NCBI RefSeq assembly: GCF_000243215.1
Contig: NZ_JH594596.1
Location: 457,872 to 521,871 of the forward strand
Length of the DNA stretch: 64,000 bases
Reading direction: 5' to 3'
Origin: Odoribacter laneus YIT 12061
GTDB lineage: Bacteria > Bacteroidota > Bacteroidia > Bacteroidales > Marinifilaceae
The notes under the pieces are model-generated. The model saw only the letters and a program-made list of their open reading frames with translations. It searched no databases and had not been told where the DNA came from. Positions 1-9,217 of the stretch are shown piece by piece; position 1 is the stretch's first letter, and each line of letters begins with the position of its first letter. A program made the translations under genes and the position numbers.

Positions 1-1
1 A

Positions 2-127
2 TTTTGGTGTTGTATTTTACTGATCAAGCCAGTGGCTTATTTATTTCCTGACGCTCAAGCCGTTCAACGTATTCGATTTATAATAGCAAAAGTAATAATT
101 ATTTTGAGAGAGAAGGCGAATTTCTGA
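2..127 (+). other. Possible 3' end of a gene cut by the left window edge
   Basis: One frame is open from the window edge to a TGA at 125-127 (41 codons, rich in Ile, Leu and Arg near its end). Another frame is open to a TGA at 49-51. Either could be the tail of a plus-strand gene that starts outside the window, and the strong hairpin at 171-210 would then be its terminator. The stretch is too short to recognise a family or to choose between the frames. Confidence 0.25.
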
Positions 128-170
128 AGTTTAGAGAGAATTTGCCTAAAAGCTGTGAGGAGCATTGAAA

Positions 171-210
171 AATCCCCTTTTTCAAGCTTCTTAACTTGAA
201 AAAGGGGATT
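171..210. terminator. Bidirectional intrinsic terminator
   Basis: A perfect 16-bp inverted repeat (arms 171-186 and 195-210) encloses an 8-nt loop. It is preceded by a run of A and followed by six T, so it can end transcription on both strands. It lies 77 nt past the end of the minus-strand peroxiredoxin gene and downstream of whatever plus-strand gene enters from the left. Confidence 0.85.
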
Positions 211-286
211 TTTTCGGGTAAGCTAAAATTTTATTTTCTTTAGGAGAATTGGGTTTATGAGCGGGAAGAAATTGCTGGGAGTTTGT

Positions 287-1000
287 TTATTTCCGGAGGG
301 CTTTGTTTATCTTTTCCAAAGGCAAAGGTTTGGTGCATAGAAACCACTCATAGCATTTTATACCTTCGCTTTCATCGTTCACTCTTTCTTCTGCTTTTTC
401 CATAGAAGCGGGTATGGGGGCGATGACCTCATCTCCTGGCTGCCAATCGGCAGGAAGAGCTACTCCGAAATGATCGATCGTCTGTAAACCGATTAAAATC
501 CGTTTCATTTCTTCAAAATTACGTCCTAATGTCATCGGATAATAGAGGATCGTCCGGATGGTACCTTCGGGGTCAATAAAAAATACGGCTCTTACCGCTT
601 GGGTCTTGCTTTCACCGGGCTGTAACATACCATAAGCTTTTGCAACATTCATGCCTATATCGTCGATTAAGGGAAAACAAATCGTGATATTTTTCATGCC
701 TTTATAATCGATTTTTTCCTGAATGGTTCTCAGCCAGGCGATATGGCTGTAGAGTCCGCCGATAGAAAGCCCTACCAGTTGACAGTTGAGCTTTTCAAAT
801 TCTTCTGCCATGCTGCCGAAAGTGATGAATTCGGTGGTGCAAACCGGAGTAAAATCGCCCGGATGACTAAATAGAATGATCCATTTTCCTTGGTAATCGT
901 CCGGAAAGTTAATTTCCCCGCGGGTGGTCATTGCTTTAAAAACAGGGGCATCATCCCCGATACGGGGCATTACGTGTGTGTCATTTTCCATAATCTGCAT
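287..1000 (-). CDS. Peroxiredoxin, Prx6/1-Cys-like
   Basis: Thiol peroxidase expected to reduce H2O2 and alkyl hydroperoxides in the cytoplasm. The 237-residue protein has the AhpC/TSA thioredoxin fold with the peroxidatic cysteine in PVCTTE (about residue 54). It also has the long C-terminal region typical of the Prx6 subfamily, with two more cysteines near the end (KCYEWFLC), as in the archaeal decameric enzymes where these cysteines join the redox cycle. There is no signal peptide. Two in-frame starts (codons 1 and 4) are possible and differ trivially. It is monocistronic, read away from marC, and ends at the terminator at 171-210. No peroxide-sensor gene is adjacent. The family call is secure; the exact reductant is not visible. 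Confidence 0.93.
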   Translation of the reverse strand: MQIMENDTHVMPRIGDDAPVFKAMTTRGEINFPDDYQGKWIILFSHPGDFTPVCTTEFITFGSMAEEFEKLNCQLVGLSIGGLYSHIAWLRTIQEKIDYKGMKNITICFPLIDDIGMNVAKAYGMLQPGESKTQAVRAVFFIDPEGTIRTILYYPMTLGRNFEEMKRILIGLQTIDHFGVALPADWQPGDEVIAPIPASMEKAEERVNDESEGIKCYEWFLCTKPLPLEKINKALRK

Positions 1001-1203
1001 ATTAAATAAGTTAAATAGTCAAGAATAAAAATCTTTCTTTGTGATCGAAAGGATATTTTCCTTTTTCGTTTTTATTGTTTACGCGGAAATAACAGAATGG
1101 TTTACTACTTCGCCGGGAAGATAAAAGAGTCGAACGATAAAAAGGGAGAAGAAGAAGCTAAATAAAAAGCCGTTTTTTTATACTTTTTTTCGGTTAAATC
1201 ATT

Positions 1204-1211
1204 TACCTTTG
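1204..1211 (+). promoter_or_regulatory. Bacteroidota -7 element upstream of the MarC gene
   Basis: TACCTTTG matches the Bacteroidota consensus TAnnTTTG and lies 52 nt before the ATG at 1264. No clear TTTG -33 element is seen 19 bp upstream, only T-rich DNA. Confidence 0.45.
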
Positions 1212-1263
1212 TACATAAAGCGGGTAAGATGGGTGGGTAAATAAAGATCGAATCCAGATTAAA

Positions 1264-1869
1264 ATGAATCTGAAAATTATTGTAGGATGTATCGTAGCTT
1301 TGTTAGCCTTGGTAAATCCCCTACAGAAAATATTAATTGTTACTTCTTTGCAAGAACGGTTTACACGCGAGGAATTGCGGTATATTTCAGTAAAGTCAAC
1401 GATTACTGCCGCCCTTATTTTGATCTTTTTTTTATTTTTGGGAGAGTTGACTTTTTCTTATGTGTTTCGCGTAGAACTTTATTCTTTTCAGATAACCTGT
1501 GGGGCTGTATTGATTTATAACGGTTTATCCGGTTTGTTAAAAGGATTTTTCCTGAAAGTTGATGAGCATATTAAATTAGCTGATTTGACGACTGTGCCCA
1601 TTGCCATTCCTATGATTGCGGGACCGGCAACCATTACGGCGGCTGTTACTTTTCCGGTTCAGTATGGACGGGAGATTACAATTATTGCTATATTAATTGC
1701 ATTGGTTATCAATTTGTTTTGCATGTTACAGGCCCGGAGAATCGGAAATTTTCTGATAAAATACAATTTTATGAATCCTTTGATCCGGATCATCGGATTG
1801 ATTGTAGCTACTATCGGTTTACAAATGGTGTTTGACGGCATTACCTTGTTTATCCGCTCTTTGGCATAA
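1264..1869 (+). CDS. MarC-family (UPF0056) integral membrane protein
   Basis: A 201-residue protein with about six hydrophobic helices. It matches the MarC/UPF0056 family in length and in conserved features: an early VNPLQK-like segment in helix 1, and an IPMIAGPATI loop around residues 117-127 which is the family hallmark. It sits in the inner membrane. Despite the name (multiple antibiotic resistance C), the transport role of the family is unsettled, so no substrate is assigned. It is followed 85 nt later by the M20 amidohydrolase and may be cotranscribed with it. Confidence 0.88.
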   Translation: MNLKIIVGCIVALLALVNPLQKILIVTSLQERFTREELRYISVKSTITAALILIFFLFLGELTFSYVFRVELYSFQITCGAVLIYNGLSGLLKGFFLKVDEHIKLADLTTVPIAIPMIAGPATITAAVTFPVQYGREITIIAILIALVINLFCMLQARRIGNFLIKYNFMNPLIRIIGLIVATIGLQMVFDGITLFIRSLA

Positions 1870-1954
1870 ATCGTTAAGTTTTTTCAGCAGTTTAAATGTG
1901 TTCCGCCTATTTGGGAAAAGAAAAAATATTGCATACGAAAATCAGTATAGTATT

Positions 1955-3109
1955 ATGATTTTTCAGGTAGATAAAGAGGAGATTTATCAGTTAGCTGTAG
2001 AATTCCGGCGACATTTCCATCGTTGGCCTGAAGTTTCCGGACAGGAAGTTGCGACCCAGGCTTTTGTGACAGCACAACTGGAGCGCTATGGGATTGGGTA
2101 TCGTAAGATTGGTACGGGGGTTATAGCCGAAGTGGGAGTTGGAAATAGATGTGTGGCCATCCGGGGAGAGATGGACGCCTTACCGGTAAGGGAAGAAACC
2201 GGTCTGGCTTATGCCTCTGCTCGGGAAGGTGTCATGCATGCTTGTGGGCATGATATGCATTTAGCTATCGTATTAGCTGTAGCCATCGCTTTGAAAAAGC
2301 AGGAGGATCGATTGAATAAGATCGTAAAAATTTTATTCCAACCGAGTGAGGAGAAGCGGCCGGGAGGTGCCCGTTTACTATTATCCGAATTATTAAAAGA
2401 TCCTGTGCCGGAAGCTATTTTTGCCCAGCATGTTTATCCGGAGCTTCCAACAGGAAGCGTAGGGATACGTCCGGGGGCTTTTTTTGCCTCTTCGGATAAT
2501 ATTATTTTTTCGGTAGAGGGTCAGGGCACGCATGCGGCTATGCCTCAAAATGGTTCTGATCCCATATTAGCAACCGCTTGTTTAATTCAGTTTTATCAGA
2601 CTTTAATTACTAAATTCAGGAATCCTTTTATTCCGGCCGTGCTCTCCATTACTGCTATACAGGGAGGAGGTGCTAATAATGTTATTCCTGACCGGGTAGA
2701 GGTCAGGGGAACGATGCGAACTCACGATAATGCTTTGCGGGATCGTTTATTTGTTTATCTGGATGAAAAATCAGAAGACATCTGCAGTTTATATGCTTGT
2801 CAGTTTAAACGGGACAAAACAGCCAATGGCTTACCTGTACTTGTAAATCATAAAGATTTGACGGCGGATTTTGTCAAACGGGTTTCTGGTTTGCTTGGGG
2901 AAGAATGTGTGCGGTTTATGGACCCTCTTATGTTGGGGGAAGATTTTGCCATTTATTTGCAGCATATTCCCGGTATTATGTGGTTGCTTGGGGTACGTCC
3001 TCCGCAGGAAAAAACAATGTTTCCTTTGCATAGCCCGAAATTCGCCCCGGATGAAAATGCTATGCGTACGGGAATAGAGGTGTTGTGGGAATCCGTTATA
3101 CAGGCTTAA
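1955..3109 (+). CDS. M20 family metallo-amidohydrolase (N-acyl amino acid / hippurate hydrolase type)
   Basis: Cytoplasmic di-metal hydrolase that likely cleaves the amide bond of N-acylated amino acids. The M20D signature is visible: metal and catalytic residues in CGHDMH (C97, H99, D100), the QPSEE motif (E132/E133), a later AQHVYP histidine and a C-terminal HSPKF histidine that would bind metal. The frame is open further upstream, but starting there would overlap marC by 38 nt and add about 41 unconserved residues. The ATG at 1955 gives 384 residues, the normal family length, and places the HRHPE-like segment (RRHFHRWPE) close to the N-terminus as usual. Substrate specificity cannot be read from the sequence. 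Confidence 0.9.
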   Translation: MIFQVDKEEIYQLAVEFRRHFHRWPEVSGQEVATQAFVTAQLERYGIGYRKIGTGVIAEVGVGNRCVAIRGEMDALPVREETGLAYASAREGVMHACGHDMHLAIVLAVAIALKKQEDRLNKIVKILFQPSEEKRPGGARLLLSELLKDPVPEAIFAQHVYPELPTGSVGIRPGAFFASSDNIIFSVEGQGTHAAMPQNGSDPILATACLIQFYQTLITKFRNPFIPAVLSITAIQGGGANNVIPDRVEVRGTMRTHDNALRDRLFVYLDEKSEDICSLYACQFKRDKTANGLPVLVNHKDLTADFVKRVSGLLGEECVRFMDPLMLGEDFAIYLQHIPGIMWLLGVRPPQEKTMFPLHSPKFAPDENAMRTGIEVLWESVIQA

Positions 3110-3170
3110 TTGTTCAAAAGGTTAATTTTACGATTGCTTTTGTGCCCCTTGGTTGCGGATATAGTGTCCG

Positions 3171-3199
3171 AAAGGTCTATCCTCTGGCTGTAGACCTTT
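3171..3199. repeat. Short perfect inverted repeat in the intergenic gap
   Basis: A 9-bp perfect inverted repeat (arms 3171-3179 and 3191-3199) lies 60 nt after the amidohydrolase stop. It could act as a weak terminator or RNA hairpin, but it has no T-tract directly after it, so its role is unclear. Confidence 0.3.
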
Positions 3200-3336
3200 G
3201 TGTCTAGAGGTGTGTCCCCATAGGAAATATACCTGAATGACCGCAAAAATATAAAGATCGGTTGAGAATTTGAGTAGAAATTTTGTTTCTGAGGGAAAAA
3301 ATCATGCTTATTTTTATAACTTAAAATACTGTGGAT

Positions 3337-3708
3337 ATGAATATTGAAGAACTTCGGGAATATTGTCTTTCTTTGAAAAATGTAACAGAATCTTTTCCCT
3401 TCCGGAATTTTTCTCCTAATGATGTATTGGTATTTAAGGTAGAAAATAAGATGTTTTTGCTTACCGATCTGAATGCTGGAGAATTAGCTGTTACCTTAAA
3501 ATGCGGAACGGAGTCCGTAGCAGATTTAGCAGAATATTGGAGGGCAGTTGAAAGGGCTCGTATGCCGGGGTGGATGGTCCTCTACCTGAATCGGGATATG
3601 TCCGGAAAGGAAATAAAACAATGGATATTTCGTTCGTATCAGGAAGTCATTCAGGCTTTACCGTTGAAAGTACGGATAAAGTATAAAGATAATATAGATC
3701 GGGGTTAA
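3337..3708 (+). CDS. MmcQ/YjbR family protein
   Basis: A 123-residue cytoplasmic protein of the MmcQ/YjbR family (double-wing fold, often annotated as DNA-binding, function not settled). Visible family features: the N-terminal IEELREYCLSLKNVTESFPF helix with its PF turn, a central KMFLLTDL strand and a C-terminal RSYQEVIQALP helix. An alternative GTG two codons earlier is possible, but the ATG at 3337 is preferred. It appears monocistronic. Confidence 0.82.
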   Translation: MNIEELREYCLSLKNVTESFPFRNFSPNDVLVFKVENKMFLLTDLNAGELAVTLKCGTESVADLAEYWRAVERARMPGWMVLYLNRDMSGKEIKQWIFRSYQEVIQALPLKVRIKYKDNIDRG

Positions 3709-3824
3709 ATAAATTTATTTTCAGTGCGTTAATGGGATGTTTAAAGTTTGCTATAACTTTATAGAAAAGACTTTTTTGTTGGATAATTCGATAGGGATTA
3801 GGTAAAATATGCCTGTTTAATACT

Positions 3825-3832
3825 TATATTTG
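3825..3832 (+). promoter_or_regulatory. Bacteroidota -7 element of the M13 peptidase gene
   Basis: TATATTTG fits TAnnTTTG and lies 46 nt upstream of the ATG at 3879. No convincing -33 TTTG at 19 bp spacing. Confidence 0.45.
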
Positions 3833-3878
3833 CGTTATTTCTGTAGGGAATTCGATAAAATTAATAAGGATAATTAGT

Positions 3879-5912
3879 ATGAATAAAAAATTGTATTTGT
3901 CAATGATGGCTTTTGCATTGGCTTTGGCTGCTTGTAGCGGAAAGAAAGAGGCTGTCCGCACTACAGGTATTAAAATCTCAAATCTGGATACGACGGCTTT
4001 GCCGGGTACGGATTTCTATCAGTATGCATGTGGGGGCTGGATGAAAGCCAATCCGCTGAGTCCGGAATATGCTCGTTTTGGAACCTTCGATCAGTTGGCT
4101 GAAAATAACAGGCAGCAATTAAAAGAATTAATTGAGGGACTGGCTGCTCAGAAGTCAGAACCGGGAACGATAGCCCAGAAAATAGGCGATATTTATAATA
4201 TGGCTATGGATGCTGGGAAATTGAACGCGGAAGGGGCTGCTCCCATACGTGCGGAACTGGAAAAAATTGCGGCCTTGAAAAATACCGAAAATATGTCCGG
4301 TATGGTGGCCGAAATGCGCAGAAAGGGTTTTGATCCTTATTTTGCCGTCTATGTGGGGCCCGATGACAAGAACAGTAAGATGAATATTGCGATGACGATG
4401 CAGAGTGGATTGAGTTTGGGAGAACGGGAGTACTATCTGGAGGAAGATGAGCATATGAAAGAAATTCGGGATAAGTTTAAAATCCATATTGTGAAAATGT
4501 TTCAGTTGGCCGGAGCTTTAGAAGCAGAGGCACAGAAAGCTGCTGCGGATGTGATGGAAATCGAGACCCGTTTGGCTAAGGCTGCTTATGACAATGTAAA
4601 ACTTCGGAATCCACAGCTGAATTATCATAAAATGACGTTGGTCGATGTAAAGAAAGAATTCCCGGGTATTGATTGGGAAACTTATTTTGATACGATGGGA
4701 TTAAAGGGGTTGCAGGAGTTGAATGTCGGGCAACCGGAATCTTTAAAAGAAGTAGCTGATATTTGGAAAACAGTACCTTTGGATATACAGAAGTCTTATT
4801 TGCAATGGAAGGTGCTGGACGCTGCTGCTCCTTATTTGAGTGATGATTTTGTAAACCAGAATTTTGATTTTTACGGAAAAACGTTGTCGGGTACACCGGA
4901 GTTAAAAGCTCGTTGGAAACGGGCCGTAGGTACAGTGAATGGTGTGTTGGGAGAAGCTGTAGGACAGCTGTATGTGGAGAAGTATTTTCCGGCTGCTGCC
5001 AAAGAGAGAATGGTAGCTCTTGTACATAATTTGCAAACGGCTTTGGGAGAAAGAATTAAAAATTTGGATTGGATGAGCGAAGAAACCAAAACAAAAGCTT
5101 TGGAAAAACTCTCTACCATATATATAAAAGTGGGATATCCTGATAAATGGCGGGATTATTCCGGTTTGGAGATTCAAAACGATTCTTATTGGAATAATAT
5201 CGTCCGCTCTAATGAATTCGATTTCGATTATATGATTGCCGATGCCGGCAAACCGGTGGACAGGGACAGATGGTATATGACTCCTCAAACGGTAAATGCT
5301 TATTACAGTCCGACGACAAATGAAATTTGTTTCCCCGCAGGTATTCTGCAGTATCCTTTTTTCGATATGAATGCTGACGATGCATTCAATTACGGAGCTA
5401 TCGGAGTTGTAATCGGACACGAGATGACTCATGGCTTTGATGATCAGGGGAGACAATACGATAAAGAAGGAAACTTGTCCGATTGGTGGACAGCAGAGGA
5501 TGCAAAAATTTTCGTCGACCGGGCTCAGGTGATGGTGAATCATTTCGACAGTATTGAAGTATTACCGGGATTACACGGAAACGGCAGACTGACATTGGGT
5601 GAGAATATTGCAGATCACGGCGGATTGCAGGTGGCTTACACAGCTTTTCAGGAGGCTACAGCCGGACAACCTTTAGATAGGGTTGACGGGTTTACTCCCG
5701 AACAACGTTTTTTCCTGGCTTATGCCAATGTGTGGGCTGGCAATATCCGGGATGAACAAATTCGTTTGTTGACAAAATCGGATCCTCATTCTTTGGGACG
5801 CTGGCGGGTAAACGGAGCTTTACCCCATATCACTGCCTGGTATGAAGCTTTTAATATACAGGAAAACGATCCGTTGTATCTGGCTCCTGAAAAGAGAGTT
5901 GCGATTTGGTAA
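3879..5912 (+). CDS. M13 family zinc metallopeptidase lipoprotein (PepO/neprilysin-like)
   Basis: Neprilysin-type zinc endopeptidase of 677 residues, expected to cut short peptides in the periplasm or at the cell surface. The N-terminus is a lipoprotein signal ending in LALAAC, so Cys19 would be lipidated. The M13_N domain covers roughly residues 40-430. The M13 catalytic domain follows, with NAYY (substrate binding), the zinc motif HEMTH (H514, E515, H518), the third ligand in ENIAD (E575, with D579) and the characteristic C-terminal VAIW-type end. All catalytic residues are present and the length is standard. It is monocistronic and ends at the terminator at 6017-6045. Confidence 0.96.
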   Translation: MNKKLYLSMMAFALALAACSGKKEAVRTTGIKISNLDTTALPGTDFYQYACGGWMKANPLSPEYARFGTFDQLAENNRQQLKELIEGLAAQKSEPGTIAQKIGDIYNMAMDAGKLNAEGAAPIRAELEKIAALKNTENMSGMVAEMRRKGFDPYFAVYVGPDDKNSKMNIAMTMQSGLSLGEREYYLEEDEHMKEIRDKFKIHIVKMFQLAGALEAEAQKAAADVMEIETRLAKAAYDNVKLRNPQLNYHKMTLVDVKKEFPGIDWETYFDTMGLKGLQELNVGQPESLKEVADIWKTVPLDIQKSYLQWKVLDAAAPYLSDDFVNQNFDFYGKTLSGTPELKARWKRAVGTVNGVLGEAVGQLYVEKYFPAAAKERMVALVHNLQTALGERIKNLDWMSEETKTKALEKLSTIYIKVGYPDKWRDYSGLEIQNDSYWNNIVRSNEFDFDYMIADAGKPVDRDRWYMTPQTVNAYYSPTTNEICFPAGILQYPFFDMNADDAFNYGAIGVVIGHEMTHGFDDQGRQYDKEGNLSDWWTAEDAKIFVDRAQVMVNHFDSIEVLPGLHGNGRLTLGENIADHGGLQVAYTAFQEATAGQPLDRVDGFTPEQRFFLAYANVWAGNIRDEQIRLLTKSDPHSLGRWRVNGALPHITAWYEAFNIQENDPLYLAPEKRVAIW

Positions 5913-6016
5913 AACGGTTGAATGTTTAAGTATTTTTGAATTTTTCAAAGAATATCTCGTTCTGAAAAATTTACTAGTGAGTGGTTAAGGGATGTTCCAC
6001 CACTCATTAATATCGG

Positions 6017-6045
6017 CCGAACTAACTCGAAAGGAGTTAGTTCGG
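6017..6045 (+). terminator. Intrinsic terminator after the M13 peptidase gene
   Basis: A perfect 12-bp stem (6017-6028 with 6034-6045), a 5-nt loop and four T follow. It lies 104 nt past the peptidase stop and between convergent genes; the T-run favours plus-strand use. Confidence 0.8.
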
Positions 6046-6145
6046 TTTTGAATGGATTTTAACATTCCGGTTTTATCTGTCACCAAGTTCCGCCAATCAG
6101 GCCTGAAGGAAGACGATCGGCAGGGCGCCCATCACAAAGGCTGAT

Positions 6146-7513
6146 CTAGTTAAATTTTTCCGTTCCTCCCTTTAATTTTTTTAAGGCTTTTACCAAAAAG
6201 AGGGCAGAAATGATACCTGCTAGTAAATCGGAAATCGGATTGGCGAACCAAACTCCTTCCAGTTGGGTGAAAGGAGGAAGAATATAGAGCATGGGAATAA
6301 GGATAATCACCTGGCGCAATAGGGAGAGAAAGGCTGCAATACCGGCTTTGCCTATCGATTGGTAATAGTTACCGGTGATAATCTGAAAGCCTACGATGGG
6401 GAAAAATAAGGTAAAAATTCGTAATCCCTTTCGGCCGAGTTCAAATAATTCCGGATTGTCGTTATTAAAAATGCGTACGATAGCTCCCGGGAAAAGTTGT
6501 GTAAGGAGAAAACCGCCTATGGCAATAGAGGTCGCAGCCCAAATACACGTGATCAGGGTATCGCGCACGCGAGCGTATTGTTTTGCACCGAAGTTAAAAC
6601 CGATAATGGGTTGAGAAGCCATATTTATGGCTATAATACTCATCACCAATAATTGGGCGACGCTATTGATAATCCCCATCGCTCCGACGGCCAATTCTCC
6701 TCCGTAACGAATCAATTGTGTATTCAATACTGCTTGTACGGCACTGGCTGCCAGTTGCATGGAAAAGGGAGCAAATCCGATGGTCAGGATATAATAAATA
6801 ATTTGTCCATTCAATTTTAAATTGGCCAAATGCAATTTCAGAACCGATCTTTTGCTGTAGAAATGAGCGACGACCCAAATGCAAAGTATAAATTGAGAGA
6901 TAATCGTGGCAATAGCAGCTCCTTTTACGCCCATGTCGAATCCAAAAATGAAAATAGGGTCCAATATCGTATTGGTGCCGGCTGAAATAAAGAGCGAATA
7001 CATTGCTATTTTAGGATTTCCTTCAGCCCGGCAGGCATTATTCAAAATAAATCCGATAGTAGCAAATACATTGGCAAAAAGAATATATTCGAAATATTCC
7101 AGCGCATAGGGTAAAGCTCCCTGACCGGCTCCGAACATTTTCAGTAGAGGATATCGGTAAATATAACCGAATAACGTCAGTAAAGCTGAAATGATGATTC
7201 CCAAAGTGACGGCATTTCCCAAAACCCATTCGGCCCGTTTGTAGTCTTTTTTCCCCATGTTGATAGAAATACGGACATTGGCACCGATAGCAACCAGCAT
7301 TCCGAATGCAAAAATAATCAGCATAAGGGGAAATACGGCACTTAAGCCCGACAGGGCAAGGGCATCTACCCCCCGCCCAATAAATATCCGGTCTACAATG
7401 TTATATAATGCGTTCACGACTACGCCTGTAAAAGCCGGAAGAAAATACTTCCATAACAGGCGTTTAATATTCATATCCTCTAGTTCCTTTATATTTTGTA
7501 TAGCCTTTTCCAT
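6146..7513 (-). CDS. MATE family multidrug/Na+ efflux transporter
   Basis: Twelve-helix inner-membrane transporter of the MATE superfamily, expected to export cationic drugs or metabolites in exchange for H+ or Na+. The 455-residue length and two-fold internal repeat (each half starting with a segment like PAFTGVVVNALYNIVDRIFIG) are standard. The frame is open 40 codons further upstream, but that extension is Arg/Phe-rich and unlike the family. It would also include the -7 element at 7558-7565, so the ATG at 7513 is chosen. It is divergent from the OmpA gene and convergent with the M13 peptidase. Substrate unknown. Confidence 0.92.
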   Translation of the reverse strand: MEKAIQNIKELEDMNIKRLLWKYFLPAFTGVVVNALYNIVDRIFIGRGVDALALSGLSAVFPLMLIIFAFGMLVAIGANVRISINMGKKDYKRAEWVLGNAVTLGIIISALLTLFGYIYRYPLLKMFGAGQGALPYALEYFEYILFANVFATIGFILNNACRAEGNPKIAMYSLFISAGTNTILDPIFIFGFDMGVKGAAIATIISQFILCIWVVAHFYSKRSVLKLHLANLKLNGQIIYYILTIGFAPFSMQLAASAVQAVLNTQLIRYGGELAVGAMGIINSVAQLLVMSIIAINMASQPIIGFNFGAKQYARVRDTLITCIWAATSIAIGGFLLTQLFPGAIVRIFNNDNPELFELGRKGLRIFTLFFPIVGFQIITGNYYQSIGKAGIAAFLSLLRQVIILIPMLYILPPFTQLEGVWFANPISDLLAGIISALFLVKALKKLKGGTEKFN

Positions 7514-7892
7514 GGTCTGTAAAAGTAAGGATAAATATCGAGAGATACGCAGGTATGCAAAGATAGTTATGAACAGCTGATTGCCTTTCGGCCGGAAGGA
7601 GATTCGAAACCGGTAGCGGCGAATCTGTTCCACGAAGAGTTCCTTCGGGAAGGAAAGGTTTATCGCTTTTTACTAAAGCCAGAAAAACGGGATCATCCCT
7701 GGAGGATACATATATTTAAGTATTTTCCCTTTAAAATATTTTCCCTTTTAGACAAATTAAATGTTTTTCTCAAGTCGATAAACCAAACAAATCTTTTTTT
7801 CACTCGTACTATAACTGTAAAAAATATTCTTTGGAAGGAAACCATTGATTCGGAACTAACGTTATAATTGAAAACTAAATTAAAGAAGAGAG
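7514..7892. other. Divergent intergenic region (MATE / OmpA)
   Basis: This 379-bp gap separates divergent genes. It holds the MATE promoter near 7558-7565 and a short hairpin at 7640-7655 (6-bp stem, 4-nt loop) with no T-run. The right half is AT-rich and presumably contains the OmpA promoter, but no motif stands out. The short open frames here look accidental. Confidence 0.6.
7558..7565 (-). promoter_or_regulatory. Bacteroidota -7 element of the MATE gene
   Basis: On the minus strand this reads TATCTTTG, a match to TAnnTTTG, 45 nt upstream of the ATG at 7513. It lies inside the longer alternative reading frame and so supports the shorter start. Confidence 0.5.
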
Positions 7893-9083
7893 ATGAAAAA
7901 AACATTCGTAATGCTGTTAATTATTGCGTCGACACCGTTATTGTCGTTCGCACAGGAAAGAACAGAAATAGTCGTACAGGAGAAAAACACCGGCTGGAGT
8001 GGATATGTGACCAATCGTTTTTGGGATAATTGGTTTATTTCCGTAGGAGCTGGTGCTCAAGTGTATTTTGGACAGAGTGACTCAAAAGGAAAATTTGGTA
8101 AGCGTATTGCACCTGCCTTTGACTTTTCTGTAGGTAAGTGGTTTATGCCCTCTTTAGGATTACGGGCACAAGCAAGTGGGTTCAGGTTAAAAGGTTTTAC
8201 TTACGACCCGAATAATATGTACGTAAAAGGAGGACCGAACCACAAGGGGTTATACAAACAAAGCTGGCAACAGTTTAATGTTCATGGGGATATTTTGATC
8301 AATTTATCCAACTGGATAGGGGGGTATCGTGTAGATCGTTTTTACGAAGCCGTGCCTTATATCGGTTTTGGTATTATGCATGCCTGCCGGGCTGCCGACA
8401 ATAACGTGTTTACAGCCAATGCCGGTTTGATCAACAAAATGCGTTTGTCTGATGCCTTTGACCTGAATATCGAAATCCGGGGATCTGTTTTTGAGAAAAA
8501 ATTTGCAGGAGAACAAGGCGGTAAAAGAGCTAACGGTATCCTGACCGTGACGGCTGGTTTTACTTACAAATTCAACCAACGTCATTTCCAACGCAGCGTA
8601 GCTCCCGTGGTAATGGCTGAAGATATCGCTTTGGCTGCAACAGCTCAGCAGTTAGAAGATACCCGTGCTGCCTTAGCACAACAACAAGCTTACAACCGCG
8701 AATTGCAGACGGAGTTGAATCAGGTTAAAAATATGAAACAGGAAGTGAAGGTAGAAAAAGAGGTGTTGGTAGCCCCCCGCGCAATCTTCTTCACCATTAA
8801 CCGGGCAAATATTACGGCTAAAGATAAAATTAACCTGAAATATTTAGCTGATCAGATTAAGCAGAATCCGGATAAACAATATACCATTGTGGGTTATGCA
8901 GATAAAGCTACTGGCACTCCGGAATTCAATATGCAGTTGAGCCGGAAACGGGCAGAGAATGTATATAATGTTTTGACGAAAGATTTCGGAGTAAACCCGA
9001 GTCAGTTGAAAGTGGAAGCTAAAGGAGGTGTATCCGACCTGTTTGACAGCAATCCACTTAACCGTGTAACCATCATAGAATAA
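7893..9083 (+). CDS. OmpA family outer membrane protein
   Basis: A 396-residue outer membrane protein. A signal peptide of about 20 residues (ends LLSFAQ) precedes an eight-strand-type beta-barrel domain (about residues 30-230, many alternating aromatic and glycine residues). A Gln/Ala-rich coiled-coil linker follows (about 245-275), then a C-terminal OmpA-like peptidoglycan-binding domain (about 295-396) with the usual central NMQLSRKRAENVYNVL segment. The domain would tie the outer membrane to the cell wall. The homologue class is abundant in Bacteroidales. It is monocistronic, with a hairpin at 9111-9148 behind it. Confidence 0.93.
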   Translation: MKKTFVMLLIIASTPLLSFAQERTEIVVQEKNTGWSGYVTNRFWDNWFISVGAGAQVYFGQSDSKGKFGKRIAPAFDFSVGKWFMPSLGLRAQASGFRLKGFTYDPNNMYVKGGPNHKGLYKQSWQQFNVHGDILINLSNWIGGYRVDRFYEAVPYIGFGIMHACRAADNNVFTANAGLINKMRLSDAFDLNIEIRGSVFEKKFAGEQGGKRANGILTVTAGFTYKFNQRHFQRSVAPVVMAEDIALAATAQQLEDTRAALAQQQAYNRELQTELNQVKNMKQEVKVEKEVLVAPRAIFFTINRANITAKDKINLKYLADQIKQNPDKQYTIVGYADKATGTPEFNMQLSRKRAENVYNVLTKDFGVNPSQLKVEAKGGVSDLFDSNPLNRVTIIE

Positions 9084-9110
9084 TCTTTTCGGAATTTCTT
9101 GATCATTATT

Positions 9111-9148
9111 TTGCCGGAAATAAACTGTAAAAAGTCTGTTTCCGGCAA
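9111..9148. terminator. Probable terminator between convergent OmpA and PCMD genes
   Basis: A perfect 10-bp inverted repeat (9111-9120 and 9139-9148) with an 18-nt loop and a T-rich stretch shortly after. It lies 28 nt past the OmpA gene stop, between convergent genes. The loop is long and the T-run is displaced, so strength is uncertain. Confidence 0.55.
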
Positions 9149-9217
9149 AGTATTTTTGGGAATATCGTACAATCTTTTTAGTATCTCTCCGGGTGTTCTG
9201 TGTGTACGATGGATGTC

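Noticed and set aside
3171-3199. Inverted repeat after the amidohydrolase as a riboswitch
   Set aside because: Too short and simple, and located at a 3' end rather than a leader; no known riboswitch core was seen.
4902-5543. 213-codon minus-strand frame inside the M13 peptidase gene
   Set aside because: Antisense shadow of a conserved catalytic domain; His/Ile-rich composition typical of reverse reading.
7514-7633. N-terminal extension of the MATE transporter (40 codons)
   Set aside because: Not MATE-like, and it contains the probable -7 promoter element at 7558-7565.
7693-7905. 70-codon minus-strand frame upstream of the OmpA gene
   Set aside because: AT-driven frame across a promoter region, overlapping the OmpA start, with no homology pattern.
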